Source: Gryganskiella cystojenkinii (taxonomy: Eukaryota; Mortierellomycota; Mortierellomycetes; Mortierellales; Mortierellaceae). Taken from it: a stretch of DNA of 39,188 bases. Positions 1 through 10,340 of this stretch are shown here, piece by piece (position 1 is the first letter of the stretch; each line of letters opens with the position of its first letter). The notes under the pieces are model-generated. The model worked only from the letters and a program-made list of their open reading frames with translations, did not search any database and was not told where the DNA came from. The position numbers and the translations under genes are program-made. The stretch covers positions 1 to 39,188 of the forward strand of contig JAAAIG010000302.1 in the NCBI GenBank assembly GCA_015852425.1, in the 5' to 3' direction.

Positions 1-226
1 CAAAGCTCAAAAATCGAAGCAAGAATCGGTCACAAACAAGAAAGGACGGCGGCTACAATGTGTGTCATCAGAAAAAGCGGCGGAACGATTCTCGTGCTTG
101 TGTCACCACGAACCCGTTTTCTTTTTTCTTCTTCTTTTCCCGATTCCATTCATTCATAATCACATTCCCCTTTCTTTCTTTCATTGTCTCACGTTCTCTC
201 TCAGTCAATCAATCTGCGCTTTTATT

Positions 227-1594
227 ATGCCGTCACCGACAACATCAAGGCCGAACGAGCCTTCATTGGCATGCACCTCTATCCTCGATAATGATCTCTA
301 CAAGTTCACAATGCAACAGGCCGTTCGTCAGCATTACCCCAATACCCCGTGCGATTACTCTTTTACCAATCGGTCTCCTCAACTCGCCTCCCTTCCGCTC
401 TCTGCCATCCCCTGGCTCAAATCCAAGATCCAGTCCTTTTCTCACCTTCGACTAACTCAAGACGAAAGATCTTTTCTGGAGAGAAAGTGCCCATATCTCA
501 CCAAGGACTATCTGGACTGGCTGCAAAACGAGTTTCAATTCGAGCCTGAACAACAGATCAAGATCGAATGGCATCCTTCTTCTTCTCCTTCTCCTCCTGA
601 CTCTGATGCACCATCGACAACGACAACTTCTGGACCAACTCAACCGGCCGCAAGAACAAGGACTTTGGTTGAGATCACGATCACTGGCGACTGGCACAAG
701 GTCATTCTCTACGAGGTCCCTATCCTCGCCTTGGTCTCTGAGGCTTACTTCCGATTCGGTGACACAGACTGGACTTACAACGGACAATTCGAGGCTGCAT
801 CTTCCAAGGCTGAACGACTTGTTGAAGTAGGCGCAAAGTTTGCAGAGTTTGGAACCAGACGCCGTCGAGACTATGAAACTCAAAGGATCGTCATCGAGGG
901 TCTTGTCGCAGGTGCCCAAGCAGCAAGGACAATGATCGACTCCCGGGGAGGGCGCGCGGACGGTCTGTTGACGGGAACGAGCAACCTGCACTTTGCGCAT
1001 GTGATGGACTTGGCACCGATCGGGACCATGGCTCACGAATGGTTTATGGGCACTGCCGCCATTCTCGACGATGCTGGACGAGCCAACGAGGTCGCGTTGA
1101 GGAGATGGGCCGAGACCTTTCCAAATCAAGTCCTTGGAATCGCGCTGACAGACACTTTTACCACCGAAACCTTTTTGAAAGTCTTCAAGGGCGATCTTGC
1201 TCGGGACTGGATTGGAGTTCGACACGATTCTGGGGATGCGTTCGAATTTATGGATCGAATCATTCGTCATTACGACCAAGATGCCCTTGTCGGTCCTGAG
1301 AAGCGCAAGTCCAAAAAGATTGTGTTCTCTGACGGATTGAACACTGATCTCGCGATTCGGTTGCAAAAGGCAGCGGATGAAAAAGGTATTGGAGCGACCT
1401 TTGGCATCGGAACTCATTTCACGAACGACTATCAGCGCCCGAACAAGACCAAGAGCGCCGCAATGAACATTGTGATCAAACTTCATTCTTGTCAAGGTCA
1501 AGAGTGCGTCAAGCTGAGTGACGATCATGGCAAGGAGTCCGGAAGCCTGGAAGCAGTCACACGAGTTAAAGAACAGATTGCAAAGTTGACGTAG
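227..1594 (+). CDS. NPT1: Nicotinate phosphoribosyltransferase (NAPRTase)
   Basis: Single-exon gene of 455 codons. It converts nicotinate, PRPP and ATP to nicotinate mononucleotide, the entry step of the Preiss-Handler NAD salvage route. The N-terminus carries the family signature LDNDLYKFTMQQAV. Downstream are GTSN (from about residue 250), GTMAHEW with the histidine (H270) that is phosphorylated in this family, HDSGD (333-337), FSDGLN (around 369) and GIGTHFTND. The length is close to fungal homologues (about 430 residues). The frame is open upstream to position 62, but that extension is a hydrophobic, Phe-rich read-through of a CT-rich 5' leader. The ATG at 227, just before the conserved block, is therefore the better start. 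A Ser/Pro/Asp-rich insert lies around residues 115-145. It converges with the SKT5-like gene. Identity is secure; the exact start is inferred. Confidence 0.95.
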   Translation: MPSPTTSRPNEPSLACTSILDNDLYKFTMQQAVRQHYPNTPCDYSFTNRSPQLASLPLSAIPWLKSKIQSFSHLRLTQDERSFLERKCPYLTKDYLDWLQNEFQFEPEQQIKIEWHPSSSPSPPDSDAPSTTTTSGPTQPAARTRTLVEITITGDWHKVILYEVPILALVSEAYFRFGDTDWTYNGQFEAASSKAERLVEVGAKFAEFGTRRRRDYETQRIVIEGLVAGAQAARTMIDSRGGRADGLLTGTSNLHFAHVMDLAPIGTMAHEWFMGTAAILDDAGRANEVALRRWAETFPNQVLGIALTDTFTTETFLKVFKGDLARDWIGVRHDSGDAFEFMDRIIRHYDQDALVGPEKRKSKKIVFSDGLNTDLAIRLQKAADEKGIGATFGIGTHFTNDYQRPNKTKSAAMNIVIKLHSCQGQECVKLSDDHGKESGSLEAVTRVKEQIAKLT

Positions 1595-2093
1595 ATAAAC
1601 GAAAAACGACCTGTCCCTTTGATATATAGATAAATAGAGGCTATTTGTATGATAGTGCAGTAGCTGGCTGTGGAGTATTACAGCGTTGCCCGCCGTTTAA
1701 CTGAGAAAATACATCTTGACAATTGACAACAAGGATGAGCGTAGAACGAGTGGAGTTGTCATGAGATATATTATTAGTTGGTGGGTGCATCAAAACATGA
1801 GGAAAGAAGGAAGAGAAAAGCAGCAAAAAGTGGTAGGATATTTCTTTTTTTTTTGTTAATGGCAGAGGAAAGATCGACCAAAAAAAAAAACGTGCCCGCC
1901 ACGCTTGATAATACAGAGAATGAGAAAGAGAAAACGAAGAAGGATCGTTTAAAGAGGGAGGGGGGTTTTTTTTGGCGTCAGCGGACAAAGAAAAGAAAAG
2001 AAAAGAAAGGAAAAACTGGTTTGTATATGAAGATGTTAGCAGAAGGAGGAATCGAGCATGAAGAAAACAAATCGCGAGTAGAGGAGAAAGTGA
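1595..2093. other. Convergent intergenic spacer
   Basis: This 499-nt spacer separates the 3' ends of the NAPRTase gene and the SKT5-like gene. It is strongly purine-rich on the + strand (about 1790-2090, with several A and T runs). The open frames across it have low-complexity Lys/Glu/Arg composition and no recognisable domain. I see no gene here; it probably holds the two 3' UTRs. Confidence 0.6.
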
Positions 2094-4620
2094 CTACATG
2101 ACTTTGCAGTTCTCGTCCTCAGGCCCTGGTCCCGCTCCGTTCTGTCGACCACGCTCTGGACGGACTCGTCTTTGTGCTCCAAGTTTCTTCATGTCTGTAA
2201 GTCTCTTCTTGGCTCTACCGTTACCCTGAGCTGCAGATCTCAAGTACCATCTCCTAGCTTCCTCCAAATCCTGCTTAACGCCGATGCCGACCTAAAAGAA
2301 ATTGCGCATAATAACAAGCAAATCCGTTAGTTCTCATTCAACAAAACATCACCACTATCCTCATAACTTTAGGGTTCTTGAACACCTGAACACTCACCTC
2401 TGAATAGTAACCAACAGCATATTCGGCACGGGCAAGACCCTTGTCAGCAGCTTTTCTGGCCCACAGATAGGCTTCCGTATCGCTCTGCTTCAGGACACCC
2501 TCTGATCCAGTCAGGTACCAACCGGACAATCCCAACTCGGACTCTGCATCGCCTTGTTCTGCTGCTCGGGTATACCAGGCAATACTTCTCCGAGGATCAA
2601 CTGGGCATGTCAAAGTACCGTATTCATAACAATGACCCAACTTAAACTGACTGGGCGCATAACCGTATCCTGCCGCCTGGGTGAACAATTCGCGCGAATA
2701 GGCCTCGTCGGGGATGACTGTGGGTATTCCGGTCTTTTCAAAACAAAGACCTAACTCGTGCAGCGCATGTGGGTTGTCCTCGTCTGCATTCGCGGCCGCA
2801 CGCTTCAACCAGGTGATGGCCTCTCGGGGGTTGGGTTGTTGACCGAGTAACCCCTTGAGAATGACCATACCGAGTTTGTACATAGCGGCCGTATCGCCTA
2901 GGGAAGCGGCTTTTCTATAAAACTGGACAGCACGACTGTGATCCCTCTTGGTTCCGGCGCCTAACTCGTAGCAGACTGCGGTTCTGTAGGTAGCAGCGGC
3001 ATGGTTCTGCTTAGATGCCTGCATATAAAGGTTGAAGGCCTTATCGTGATCAATCTGAAGACCAAGGGATCCGTTTCCGTAGCAGTTGGCAAGGAAGAAT
3101 TGAGCGTCCGGGTATGCGGGCTTGCCAATACTCATGCCTGTCGTGGCGAGACGCTTAATGATCTTCAGTCCCTCCATGAACAGAGCCTCCTTATTCTTTT
3201 TCTGTCGTTTGGGATCGGGATCATCATTTCCAAACGTCACAGCGGCCTCAATCAGAGCCTTGGCGTATTCGAGCTGCGCTGCGGGGTCATTACTTGTCCT
3301 TGCGCGCTGTCGCATCTCATCCAAGAGCTCGATCGTCAAAGGTCTCTTTCTAGGGGCGCCTCCTCCTTGAGTCGGAACAGGACCGCCACCACCACGACCC
3401 ATACCATTCATACTGCTTCCTGAATCGCCACGGTGCGGGGGACGAGCACCATAAGGGGGAGGGCCTCCTGGACCCATGGGAGGACGAGGTCCACCGCGGC
3501 CTGGTGGGGGACCACGCATAGAGGGAGAAGCATGAAGGTTGGCTCCTCCAGGACCTGGTGGTCCGCCACCATAATATGGCCGGGGGGGGCCATATCCAGG
3601 TCCCTGAGGGCGGTATCCTGGGCCGCCGTAACCATAGCCATTGGCGCCTTGTCCTTGATACCCTCCGTTGTAATAACCGTCTTGGCCATAATCAGCGGCG
3701 TAAGGTTGACCATACTGGTCATACCCCTGCTGTTGGTATCCGTCATAGCCAGCCCCGTATTGTTGCTGCTGGTACATGGCGTCCTGTCCGTATGGTTGAC
3801 CAGGAGGACCTCTGTAGTGGGGCTGTTGGTATTGTTGTTGTTGAGGGTAGTACTCGGATCCGTAGCCATAATCCTGTCCTCCTCCGGGTCCATATCCTTG
3901 CTGACCCGCATATCCTCCAGGGGGTCCTGGGTGAACAGGGTGGTCTCCGGGTGTTCCTGCTTGACTTGAAGACGCAGACGACTCTTGATAAGTAGCAGCA
4001 TTGGGATTTGCGGCAGCATAGGCGCGAACAGTCGAATGAGTCGAGTCCATGCTTCCAACGCGCTGCTGAGGAGAGAGTGCCTCGGCGTTAGGCAAGACGA
4101 CGCCAGGCTCAAATGCATTACTGACAGAGGGTGAGGTAGAAGCACCATTGGCGGAAGCGTGATCCGAGCCAGTGGAGTAACGAGTATCATCCGCATAGCC
4201 TGTTCGTTCGACGGGCTTTTGAGGCTCTGGGTCAGAGAATCGGAGCGGCAAGGAAGTCAAGTCTCCACCGCCTGTGGTGTCGTTGTCATCGAGCGAAAGT
4301 GCACCCAAGTTGAAGTTCAAATCGTTGTTGTTGGAGCTAGAGACGGGAACCTTGACGTCGTCCTCGTGGTGTGTGGAGGAAGACAGACTCCCGTTGGTGT
4401 TTGTCCTGGCAGGATGACCAGGCCAAGCAGGAGCTGACGAAGAAGCCATGGGGTGAGGGGATTGAGACGGATAATCAGACTCATAAAGGTCATAGTTGGC
4501 CACAGCCTGCTGGTGGGTCTCACGTGGAGGCAGGGGTGCAAGGATGACTTGGGGATGGTTATGGGGAGAGGTGCTGTCGTTTGGGCGGGAGCTCCCTCGG
4601 ACGGGGCGATCCATCGACAT
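2094..4620 (-). CDS. SKT5: SKT5/CHS4-like chitin synthase activator with Sel1 repeats and a CAAX box
   Basis: Two exons on the minus strand, 4620-2398 and 2291-2094, give 806 residues. The intron 2397-2292 has a GTGAGT donor and a TTTTAG acceptor, and joins ...YYSE to VGIGVKQD in phase 0. The N-terminal ~430 residues are low complexity: Ser/Thr-rich, then Gly/Gln/Tyr-rich (about 230-340), then Pro/Gly-rich. From about residue 430 come KRPLTIELLDEMRQRAR and Sel1-type repeats (YxLGxxxxxG, A.xWYxxAAxxG) to about 775. The final exon ends CKVM, a CAAX-type motif predicted to be farnesylated. Yeast Skt5/Chs4 likewise ends in a CAAX box and activates chitin synthase III at the membrane. Sel1 proteins are diverse, so the SKT5 assignment rests on the combination of N-terminal disorder, Sel1 block and CAAX end. 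Confidence 0.88.
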
Positions 4621-6106
4621 GACTAGGAGAAGGTGCTATAAATTTGTGCGAGATCGAATTGTAGATAGATGGCAAAGAGCTGATTAGATTTGCGACAAAG
4701 ATTGACAGTAAAGAGAGATAGACACTGCAATGAAGGAACGAGAGGGAGAGGGGGGGGGGAACAAAATTGAAGAAAAGGAAGAAAAGATGAAATGAACAAT
4801 GAGCATAATAGTAACAGGATGGGTCGACTGTTTGCTGTTTTTGTCCAGTTTGCCACCACACGAAAGAGAGCAAGAAAGAGCAGAAGAGGGCGGGGAAATC
4901 GGATGGACGGCGAGGTGGGAAACGAGCGATGGGGAAGAAAGATGATGAAATTACCTCGTTTTACGTGCAGCAGTTGAAGTCGAGCGTGAGAGGTGGAAAT
5001 GGATCAGGGTCAAAAGAAGGATGGGGATGGAAGCAAACAGATGGAAATGATGGAATGGAGGTATGACAAAAACGCAGATTAACGTAGAAACAAAAAATGG
5101 GAGGGAGGAGAGGAACAGAGAGGAAAGAGAGGGAGAGGGGGCGCAAAAGTTTTTTTGGGTTTGGTGCAATGACCATGAAATATTGTCTGGAGGGCCGCCT
5201 TCTGACAAGAAAACAACTCACGCAAGGGAGGCGGACAGTTTGTGGCAATGTGGCTGTACAGTGCCTGACACCAACCCTGATTAAAAAACAGCCCTGCCCC
5301 TCTTGTGCAATGTCGCCTGCTCAGTTTTCTATCGCGGGTCCGAATATCCCCTCTTCTTTGAATAACCCAACTAAAGAAAGCCAAAGGCCGTAATTTTCGT
5401 TGCTGTTGTTACCCCAATGGCCCAAAAGCGCTCTTTTTAAAGCTCTTTGGACTTTGTTATTGTTTCCACAGTCTCCTTTTCATCTCATTTTTGACTCCTC
5501 CTCTTCCGCTGGCGCCTAGTTCCTCCAATGGTTGTGAGGCGTGTCATCTAAAGTGAGTCTGCTCACACGCTCCGGCCTCTCTTTTCTTTTGAGGCTCTCG
5601 AGAACCCTTTCGTCAATTCACTCCAAAGAAAAATTTGAAAAATAAAATTGGAACAGGACGCGCTTTGTCTCTTTTCTTTTAAAAGTGATAACCAACAGCA
5701 GAAGCGGCATTATGAAGCAAGGAGTACCCTCAGAAAAGTTATCATGATACCAAGCAGAGTCAAACGCAACGGCAGCGATGCATCCAAACGTACGTCGCAT
5801 GTATACTCCCCACCCCAGCTATAACTGGGTAACCGGGATTTTCAGTGAACAGCAGGTTTGACTTTTCTGTGGGTTCCTGCATGCACCAGTCCTAACGGTT
5901 TTTTTTATTTTTGTCGTCAACGCTGCGTCATCAGCAAGCTGATCCTCTCCTATTCTCTGCTGCGCTCCGCTCTCGTTCCTTCTCTCGCTACTTTCTTTTT
6001 CCTTCCTTCACTTCATACATAAAACGCTCTCCTTCGCTCCTCTTCTCCCTCTTTCTCTGCTTTCCTGTAAATATATCTACGGGTCAGAAGCAACAAGCGA
6101 ACAAGA
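4621..6106. promoter_or_regulatory. Divergent promoter region, SKT5-like (-) and DUF3712-like (+)
   Basis: This 1486-nt stretch lies between two divergent start codons. On the minus strand the sequence upstream of the SKT5-like start is CT-rich, as expected for a 5' leader. It may contain a 5' UTR intron: a GTAATT donor near 4950 on the minus strand and a TTTATAG acceptor near 4635. The side next to the DUF3712-like gene is also CT-rich (about 5940-6060). I found no convincing coding exon, tRNA or TATA element. Confidence 0.4.
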
Positions 6107-7339
6107 ATGTTCTTAGACAAGCTCAAAAAGAAATTCGACCTCAGTGTGGTCAAGAACATTGAGCTCGAGGACATGGCCATCGATTTCACAGGGCCCGACC
6201 ACTGGGTCTCGACGCTCTCGTCCGAGCACCTCATCGCCCGTCTCGCTACTATCCCCGGCTTTACCTGGCCTATTCAGCAGGTTCAGCTGCGGGTAAGGAA
6301 TACTCTTTCTTAGTTTTGTTTTTCGATGACTGTGGGACTGTTGATCGTCCTGATTAACATCAGCCTTCCATACTGCCTTTGTCTTTATCTGCTGCAAACA
6401 TTATTAACAGGTCATTGTTCGGGTAAGAACAGTTAAATCTGTCTCAATGTTTACCGCCATGTGGTTTTCGTCCAACAAACCAAGCAGTGCGCCAAACAAA
6501 AAATAACATGCGGCTCTCATCTCTTCTATTTTTTATGTTCTCCAAATCAAAAGGACAATAACGTCGACATTGGCAAGCTGGACTCGCCGTTTGCGCCAGC
6601 ATTCGTCAAGGGTGGGATCATCACCTCGTCCATGACTCAATCCATCATGACCATCTTCCCCACAGCCCATGCGCCATTTGCAGACTTTGTTACCGCGCTA
6701 GTCACAAAGTCCTCTCATACGTTCGCGATCAAGGGCTCGGCCGATATTATCTTTGACCTAGGCAAGATCCTGGGGGTTCACACGATTAAGGGCGTCGATT
6801 TCGTCTCGGATCTGACCTTGCGCGGTCTTAACAACATACCCGACATTCGTTGTACGTCCATTCAAGATATCTACTTTAGGAGGTCCAGCAGCCAAGGCAC
6901 TGAAACCGAGGAGAAGAGCAATGGTGAAAACCATGATCGTGACGTGACAAACGCTGGGTATGATCTCTTTGTCGAAGCACAATTTGATATCGTGAACCCA
7001 AGTCAACTGTCCCTCACCTTGGGCACGATTCGTCTTGCGATTTCGACGGCAGAGGGTGGACATCCTTTAGGGATCGCGACCCTCGAGAACTTTACGCTAC
7101 TACAAGGCATGAATGATTCACGGCATGGAACGCTCGTCTTGGATACGTCCTTGGATTCTACAAGGCAATTCTTGCGGGAGATCGGGAACAACGAGCAGCG
7201 GGTCCTTCTCAAGGGTTTCCAGGGAACATCCGAGAATGAAGGCCTCGCAAATGGGTTGCTGGCACTGTCATCAAGTTGTGTGATTCCGAGTTTCAAATGT
7301 CCAAACCCTCCAGAACCGGCCAAGGTGGAGCGTGAGTGA
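6107..7339 (+). CDS. DUF3712/LEA-like protein with a 12-nt microexon
   Basis: Proposed exons are 6107-6292, 6411-6422 and 6554-7339, giving 327 residues. Exon 1 ends CGG before GTAAGG. Exon 2 is a 12-nt microexon (GTC ATT GTT CGG) bounded by AACAG and GTAAGA. Exon 3 starts after AAAAG at GACAATAAC. All junctions are phase 0, giving VQLR-VIVR-DNNVDIG. The protein has no signal peptide or membrane segment. It shows alternating hydrophobic beta-strand patterns typical of the DUF3712/LEA-2-like fold (for example GSADIIFDLG, AQFDIVNPSQLSLTLG, GTLVLDTSL). The function is unknown; related domains occur in fungal vacuolar Tag1 proteins, and lipid handling would be speculation. An AATAAA lies 47 nt after the stop. 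Family assignment is moderate and the exon structure is good. Confidence 0.72.
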
Positions 7340-7776
7340 AGAGGGATCTCTTTACAATTTTTGAGCGTACCAGTGCTACCACATAAATAAACGTGCATGC
7401 ACAGCAACAAAAAGCAAGCTCTCTTTCAGTGGAATTCTGACATTCTTTTTTTTTTTTTCTTATGAGTCGCTGCCCAAACTGTGAGTTGGGCGATTATTCA
7501 GCAAAGAAAGAAAATTACACTAGAATTGGGATGGCGCGATCCATGGCCTGAGCTCTGCAAATCGGCGTCATGATCCACATTAGAAATCAAATTATGCACG
7601 CTCCCTAAGACAAAGAGAGACTACAGCATCTCACGGATGAAATAAAAAGAAGTCGGATTTTCCTTTTTGTTTTTTTTTAAACACCATTCCCACGCTTGCC
7701 TTCTTAACCCTTTCTTTTTACCCTCTCTTTCAACTACATTTACCTTCAACGATTTCCATTCAACACGCAAATCAAC
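7340..7776. other. Intergenic region upstream of the paralogue array
   Basis: This 437-nt spacer holds the 3' end of the DUF3712-like gene and the promoter of the first tandem Rossmann-fold gene. It has T-runs near 7446 and 7670 and a CT-rich leader at 7700-7770. I see no gene. Confidence 0.5.
7386..7391 (+). terminator. Polyadenylation signal AATAAA
   Basis: AATAAA 47 nt downstream of the DUF3712-like stop codon, the expected position for the 3' end signal of that transcript. Confidence 0.5.
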
Positions 7777-8817
7777 ATGGCGCCAATCAAGGTCTTTATC
7801 ACTGGAGTAACTGGCTACATTGGCTCGACTACTATTGATCTCCTCCTCAGCAAGCCGAACGCCAAGAACGTTTACTCGTTACGCGCACTCGTACGCAACA
7901 AGGAGAAAGCAGACAAGGACATCCGTCCCCTCGGCATCGAGCCCGTCATTGGGTCTCTCGATGATGTCAAGCTTTTAGAGGAGGAAGCCTCCAAAGCCGA
8001 TGTGGTCCTCGATTTTGCTGATGCAGATCATCTCCCCGCTATACAAGCCTTCATTCGTGGCCTCTCGCACCGTCCTCGTCCTCAAGATGGGCGTCGTCGT
8101 CCAATTCTGATCCATACTAGCGGCACCGGTGTACTCTTGGACGGGGCCAAGGGTGCTTTTGCAAGTGAGGAAATCTTTCACGATAACGATGTCGCTCATC
8201 TCAACGCATTAAAGCCTTCACAACCTCACAGGCACGTTGATCTCAAAATTATCGACCCTAAACTGAAGGGTATTGTCGACACTTATATTGTGGCCCCACC
8301 CACGATCTGGGGATTTGGAACAGGTCCCGGCAACCACAACTCGATCCAGATCCCAGTGCAGGTCGCAACCTCTTTGAAGCATCAGCAAGCCTTCCAAATC
8401 GGCGCGGGAAAGAACATCTGGTCCAAGGTTCATGTGCAAGACCTCGCTGAGTTTTACATCCTCTTGTTGGAGCGCGCCTTAAAGGAACCTCAAGAGGACT
8501 CGAAAGCGGGATCCCTTCCCAAGAATGAGGACGCTTACTACTTTGTGCAGTCTGGCGACGATTTCAGCTATGGAGATGTCGCCCAGGAGATCGCCAAGGT
8601 CTTTGCTGAGCTCGGTATCAACGACTCTAGGACCGTCAACACTGTGCCGACCGATGAGGAGGATGCGTTCTGGCCAGCAGGTGCAGGGGGGCTTGTTGGC
8701 GGCAACTCGCGGTCGAGAGCTGTCAAGGCTCGAGAGATTCTCGGATGGGTCCCGAAGCTCGATGATTTTAATGGCTACATCCTTGAGGAGATTCAACGTC
8801 AGCGCAGAGGAGCTTGA
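7777..8817 (+). CDS. NAD(P)-binding Rossmann-fold protein (NmrA/atypical SDR), tandem copy 1
   Basis: Intronless, 346 residues. The N-terminus is a Rossmann beta-alpha-beta with the dinucleotide motif GVTGYIG (residues 10-16). It is followed by ALVRNKEK, PVIGSLDD and ADVVLDFADADH, the pattern of the NmrA / NAD-dependent epimerase-like atypical SDRs. The conserved HTSGTGVL and PPTIWGFGTGPGNHNS blocks match fungal members of that family. The classical SDR catalytic YxxxK is not found where expected, so the protein may be a sensor, a chaperone-like binder or an enzyme with a different mechanism. It is the first of three same-strand paralogues, with only 231 nt to the next copy. The substrate cannot be read from sequence. 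The fold call is firm; the function is open. Confidence 0.85.
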   Translation: MAPIKVFITGVTGYIGSTTIDLLLSKPNAKNVYSLRALVRNKEKADKDIRPLGIEPVIGSLDDVKLLEEEASKADVVLDFADADHLPAIQAFIRGLSHRPRPQDGRRRPILIHTSGTGVLLDGAKGAFASEEIFHDNDVAHLNALKPSQPHRHVDLKIIDPKLKGIVDTYIVAPPTIWGFGTGPGNHNSIQIPVQVATSLKHQQAFQIGAGKNIWSKVHVQDLAEFYILLLERALKEPQEDSKAGSLPKNEDAYYFVQSGDDFSYGDVAQEIAKVFAELGINDSRTVNTVPTDEEDAFWPAGAGGLVGGNSRSRAVKAREILGWVPKLDDFNGYILEEIQRQRRGA

Positions 8818-8843
8818 GAGTGGTAGGGAAAGAAGTAACCACC

Positions 8844-8849
8844 AATAAA
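8844..8849 (+). terminator. Polyadenylation signal AATAAA
   Basis: AATAAA 27 nt after the stop of the first tandem Rossmann-fold paralogue. Confidence 0.45.
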
Positions 8850-9048
8850 AAGCAGGGATCACGTACCAGTCTTAAAAAGAACAAATCCCGTTGGCTTTGA
8901 AATCACGGAAAATTGAGACTCGCACTGGAAAGGCCTTTTTTTGTTCACACGCTCCTTTTTAAATTTCCATTCTCTACTTCAGTCAACCAACATATAACAG
9001 TCTTCGCCTGCAAATCTCGCCCATTTTTCAAGAGCTCGAGCATAAAAA

Positions 9049-10098
9049 ATGCCACCCATTAAAGTCTTCGTCCTTGGTATCACTGGCTACATTGGCTCGA
9101 CTATGACCGATCTCTTGCTTACGAAAGAAACTACTGCCGGTCAGTTTTCCTTTCGCGCTCTGGTCCGTTCCGAGGAGAAGGGCGAGACAATCCGTCCTCT
9201 GGGTATCGAGCCCGTCTTGGGGTCACTGGACGATGTCAAGACTCTTGAAGCCGAGGCTTTAAAGGCTGACGTGGTCTTGTCCTTTGCCGATTCTGACCAT
9301 TTGGCCTCTATCCAGGCCATTCTCCGTGGTCTGGCTCATCGACCGAGACTCGATCGTGGCCGCAAAAGACCGATTCTGATTCATACTAGCGGAACAGGAG
9401 TGCTCCTGGACAAGGCCTTTGGTATGGTCGCTGGTCAGGACATCTATTACGACAACAATCTGGCTCAGCTTTCGGCCCTGGCAGAATCTCAACCCCATCG
9501 CAATGTTGATCTCGAGATCCTCTCCTCCAAACTCAAAGGCGTCGTCGATACATATGTGGTTCTACCTCCAACCATCTGGGGATTTGGAACAGGTCCTGGC
9601 AACCACAACTCAATGCAGATCCCCATGCAGATCTCAACCTCCCTCAAGCATCAACAAGCCATGCAGATCGGCGAGGGGAAAAATATTTGGTCCAAGGTCC
9701 ATGTGATCGATCTTGCCCATTTCTACATCCTGTTGCTAGAACGTGCGCTACAGGAACCTCAAGACGACTCGACTGCAGGATCTTTGCCCAAGAACGAGGA
9801 CGCATACTATTTTGTTCAATCGGGTGAGGACTTCAGTTATGGATCGGTCGCACAGGAGATCGCCAAGGTATTTGCTCATCTGGGAATCAACGATTCCGGG
9901 GTGGTGAACTCTGTACCTAGAGATCAAGAGGATGCATATTGGCCTCCGAACGCAGGCTTGGCGCTCGGTGGAAACTCGAGGTCAAGAGCTGTCAAAGCCA
10001 AGGAGATCTTGGGGTGGGAGGCCAAGTACGAGGATTTTAACGGGTACATCTTTGAAGAAATCCAACGACAGCGCAAGGAGCTGCAAAAGAAGGAGTAG
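9049..10098 (+). CDS. NAD(P)-binding Rossmann-fold protein (NmrA/atypical SDR), tandem copy 2
   Basis: Intronless, 349 residues. It is collinear with copy 1 over its whole length and very similar in the blocks GITGYIGST, HTSGTGVLLD, PPTIWGFGTGPGNHNS, KNIWSKVHV, SLPKNEDAYYFVQSG and NSRSRAVKA. The C-terminus is Lys/Glu-rich. The start ATG directly precedes the Rossmann strand PPIKVFVLG and matches the start of copy 1. As in copy 1, no YxxxK is evident. By eye, copies 1 and 2 are closer to each other than to copy 3, suggesting the most recent duplication produced this pair. Confidence 0.85.
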   Translation: MPPIKVFVLGITGYIGSTMTDLLLTKETTAGQFSFRALVRSEEKGETIRPLGIEPVLGSLDDVKTLEAEALKADVVLSFADSDHLASIQAILRGLAHRPRLDRGRKRPILIHTSGTGVLLDKAFGMVAGQDIYYDNNLAQLSALAESQPHRNVDLEILSSKLKGVVDTYVVLPPTIWGFGTGPGNHNSMQIPMQISTSLKHQQAMQIGEGKNIWSKVHVIDLAHFYILLLERALQEPQDDSTAGSLPKNEDAYYFVQSGEDFSYGSVAQEIAKVFAHLGINDSGVVNSVPRDQEDAYWPPNAGLALGGNSRSRAVKAKEILGWEAKYEDFNGYIFEEIQRQRKELQKKE

Positions 10099-10123
10099 CT
10101 CTTTTTTTTCTGCAGTGTGCTGT

Positions 10124-10129
10124 AATAAA
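10124..10129 (+). terminator. Polyadenylation signal AATAAA
   Basis: AATAAA 26 nt after the stop of the second paralogue, at the same spacing as in copy 1. Confidence 0.45.
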
Positions 10130-10340
10130 AGACTTACTTTCCGAGGATAATTGCTTTTAGTGGCAACACAAGTCCAGACAATCGACGCCGCCTTTTTTTC
10201 TTTTTTTTTGTGAAGACACTCGTTGTACACAAACACTCTCATTCTTTTTTTCCTCTCTCTTTCTTTCTCTTTTTTTTCTTTAAACAACCAGTAACCCATT
10301 GGAGCACCTCGTCGTTCTCAACTCTCTCCACGGCCCCGAC

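Noticed and set aside
62..226. N-terminal extension of the NAPRTase frame
   Set aside because: It translates a CT-rich leader into a Phe/Leu-rich sequence with no counterpart in the family; the ATG at 227 fits better.
452..1528. Long minus-strand open frame of 358 codons opposite the NAPRTase gene
   Set aside because: It is an antisense shadow of a conserved coding sequence, with an Arg/Cys-rich composition and no domain.
1790..2090. Purine-rich tract with a Lys/Glu-rich open frame
   Set aside because: The composition comes from A/G simple sequence in a 3' UTR region; no start context or homology.
3408..4196. Long minus-strand frame within the SKT5-like gene
   Set aside because: It is a shifted-frame reading of the repetitive Gly/Gln/Tyr codons, not a separate gene.
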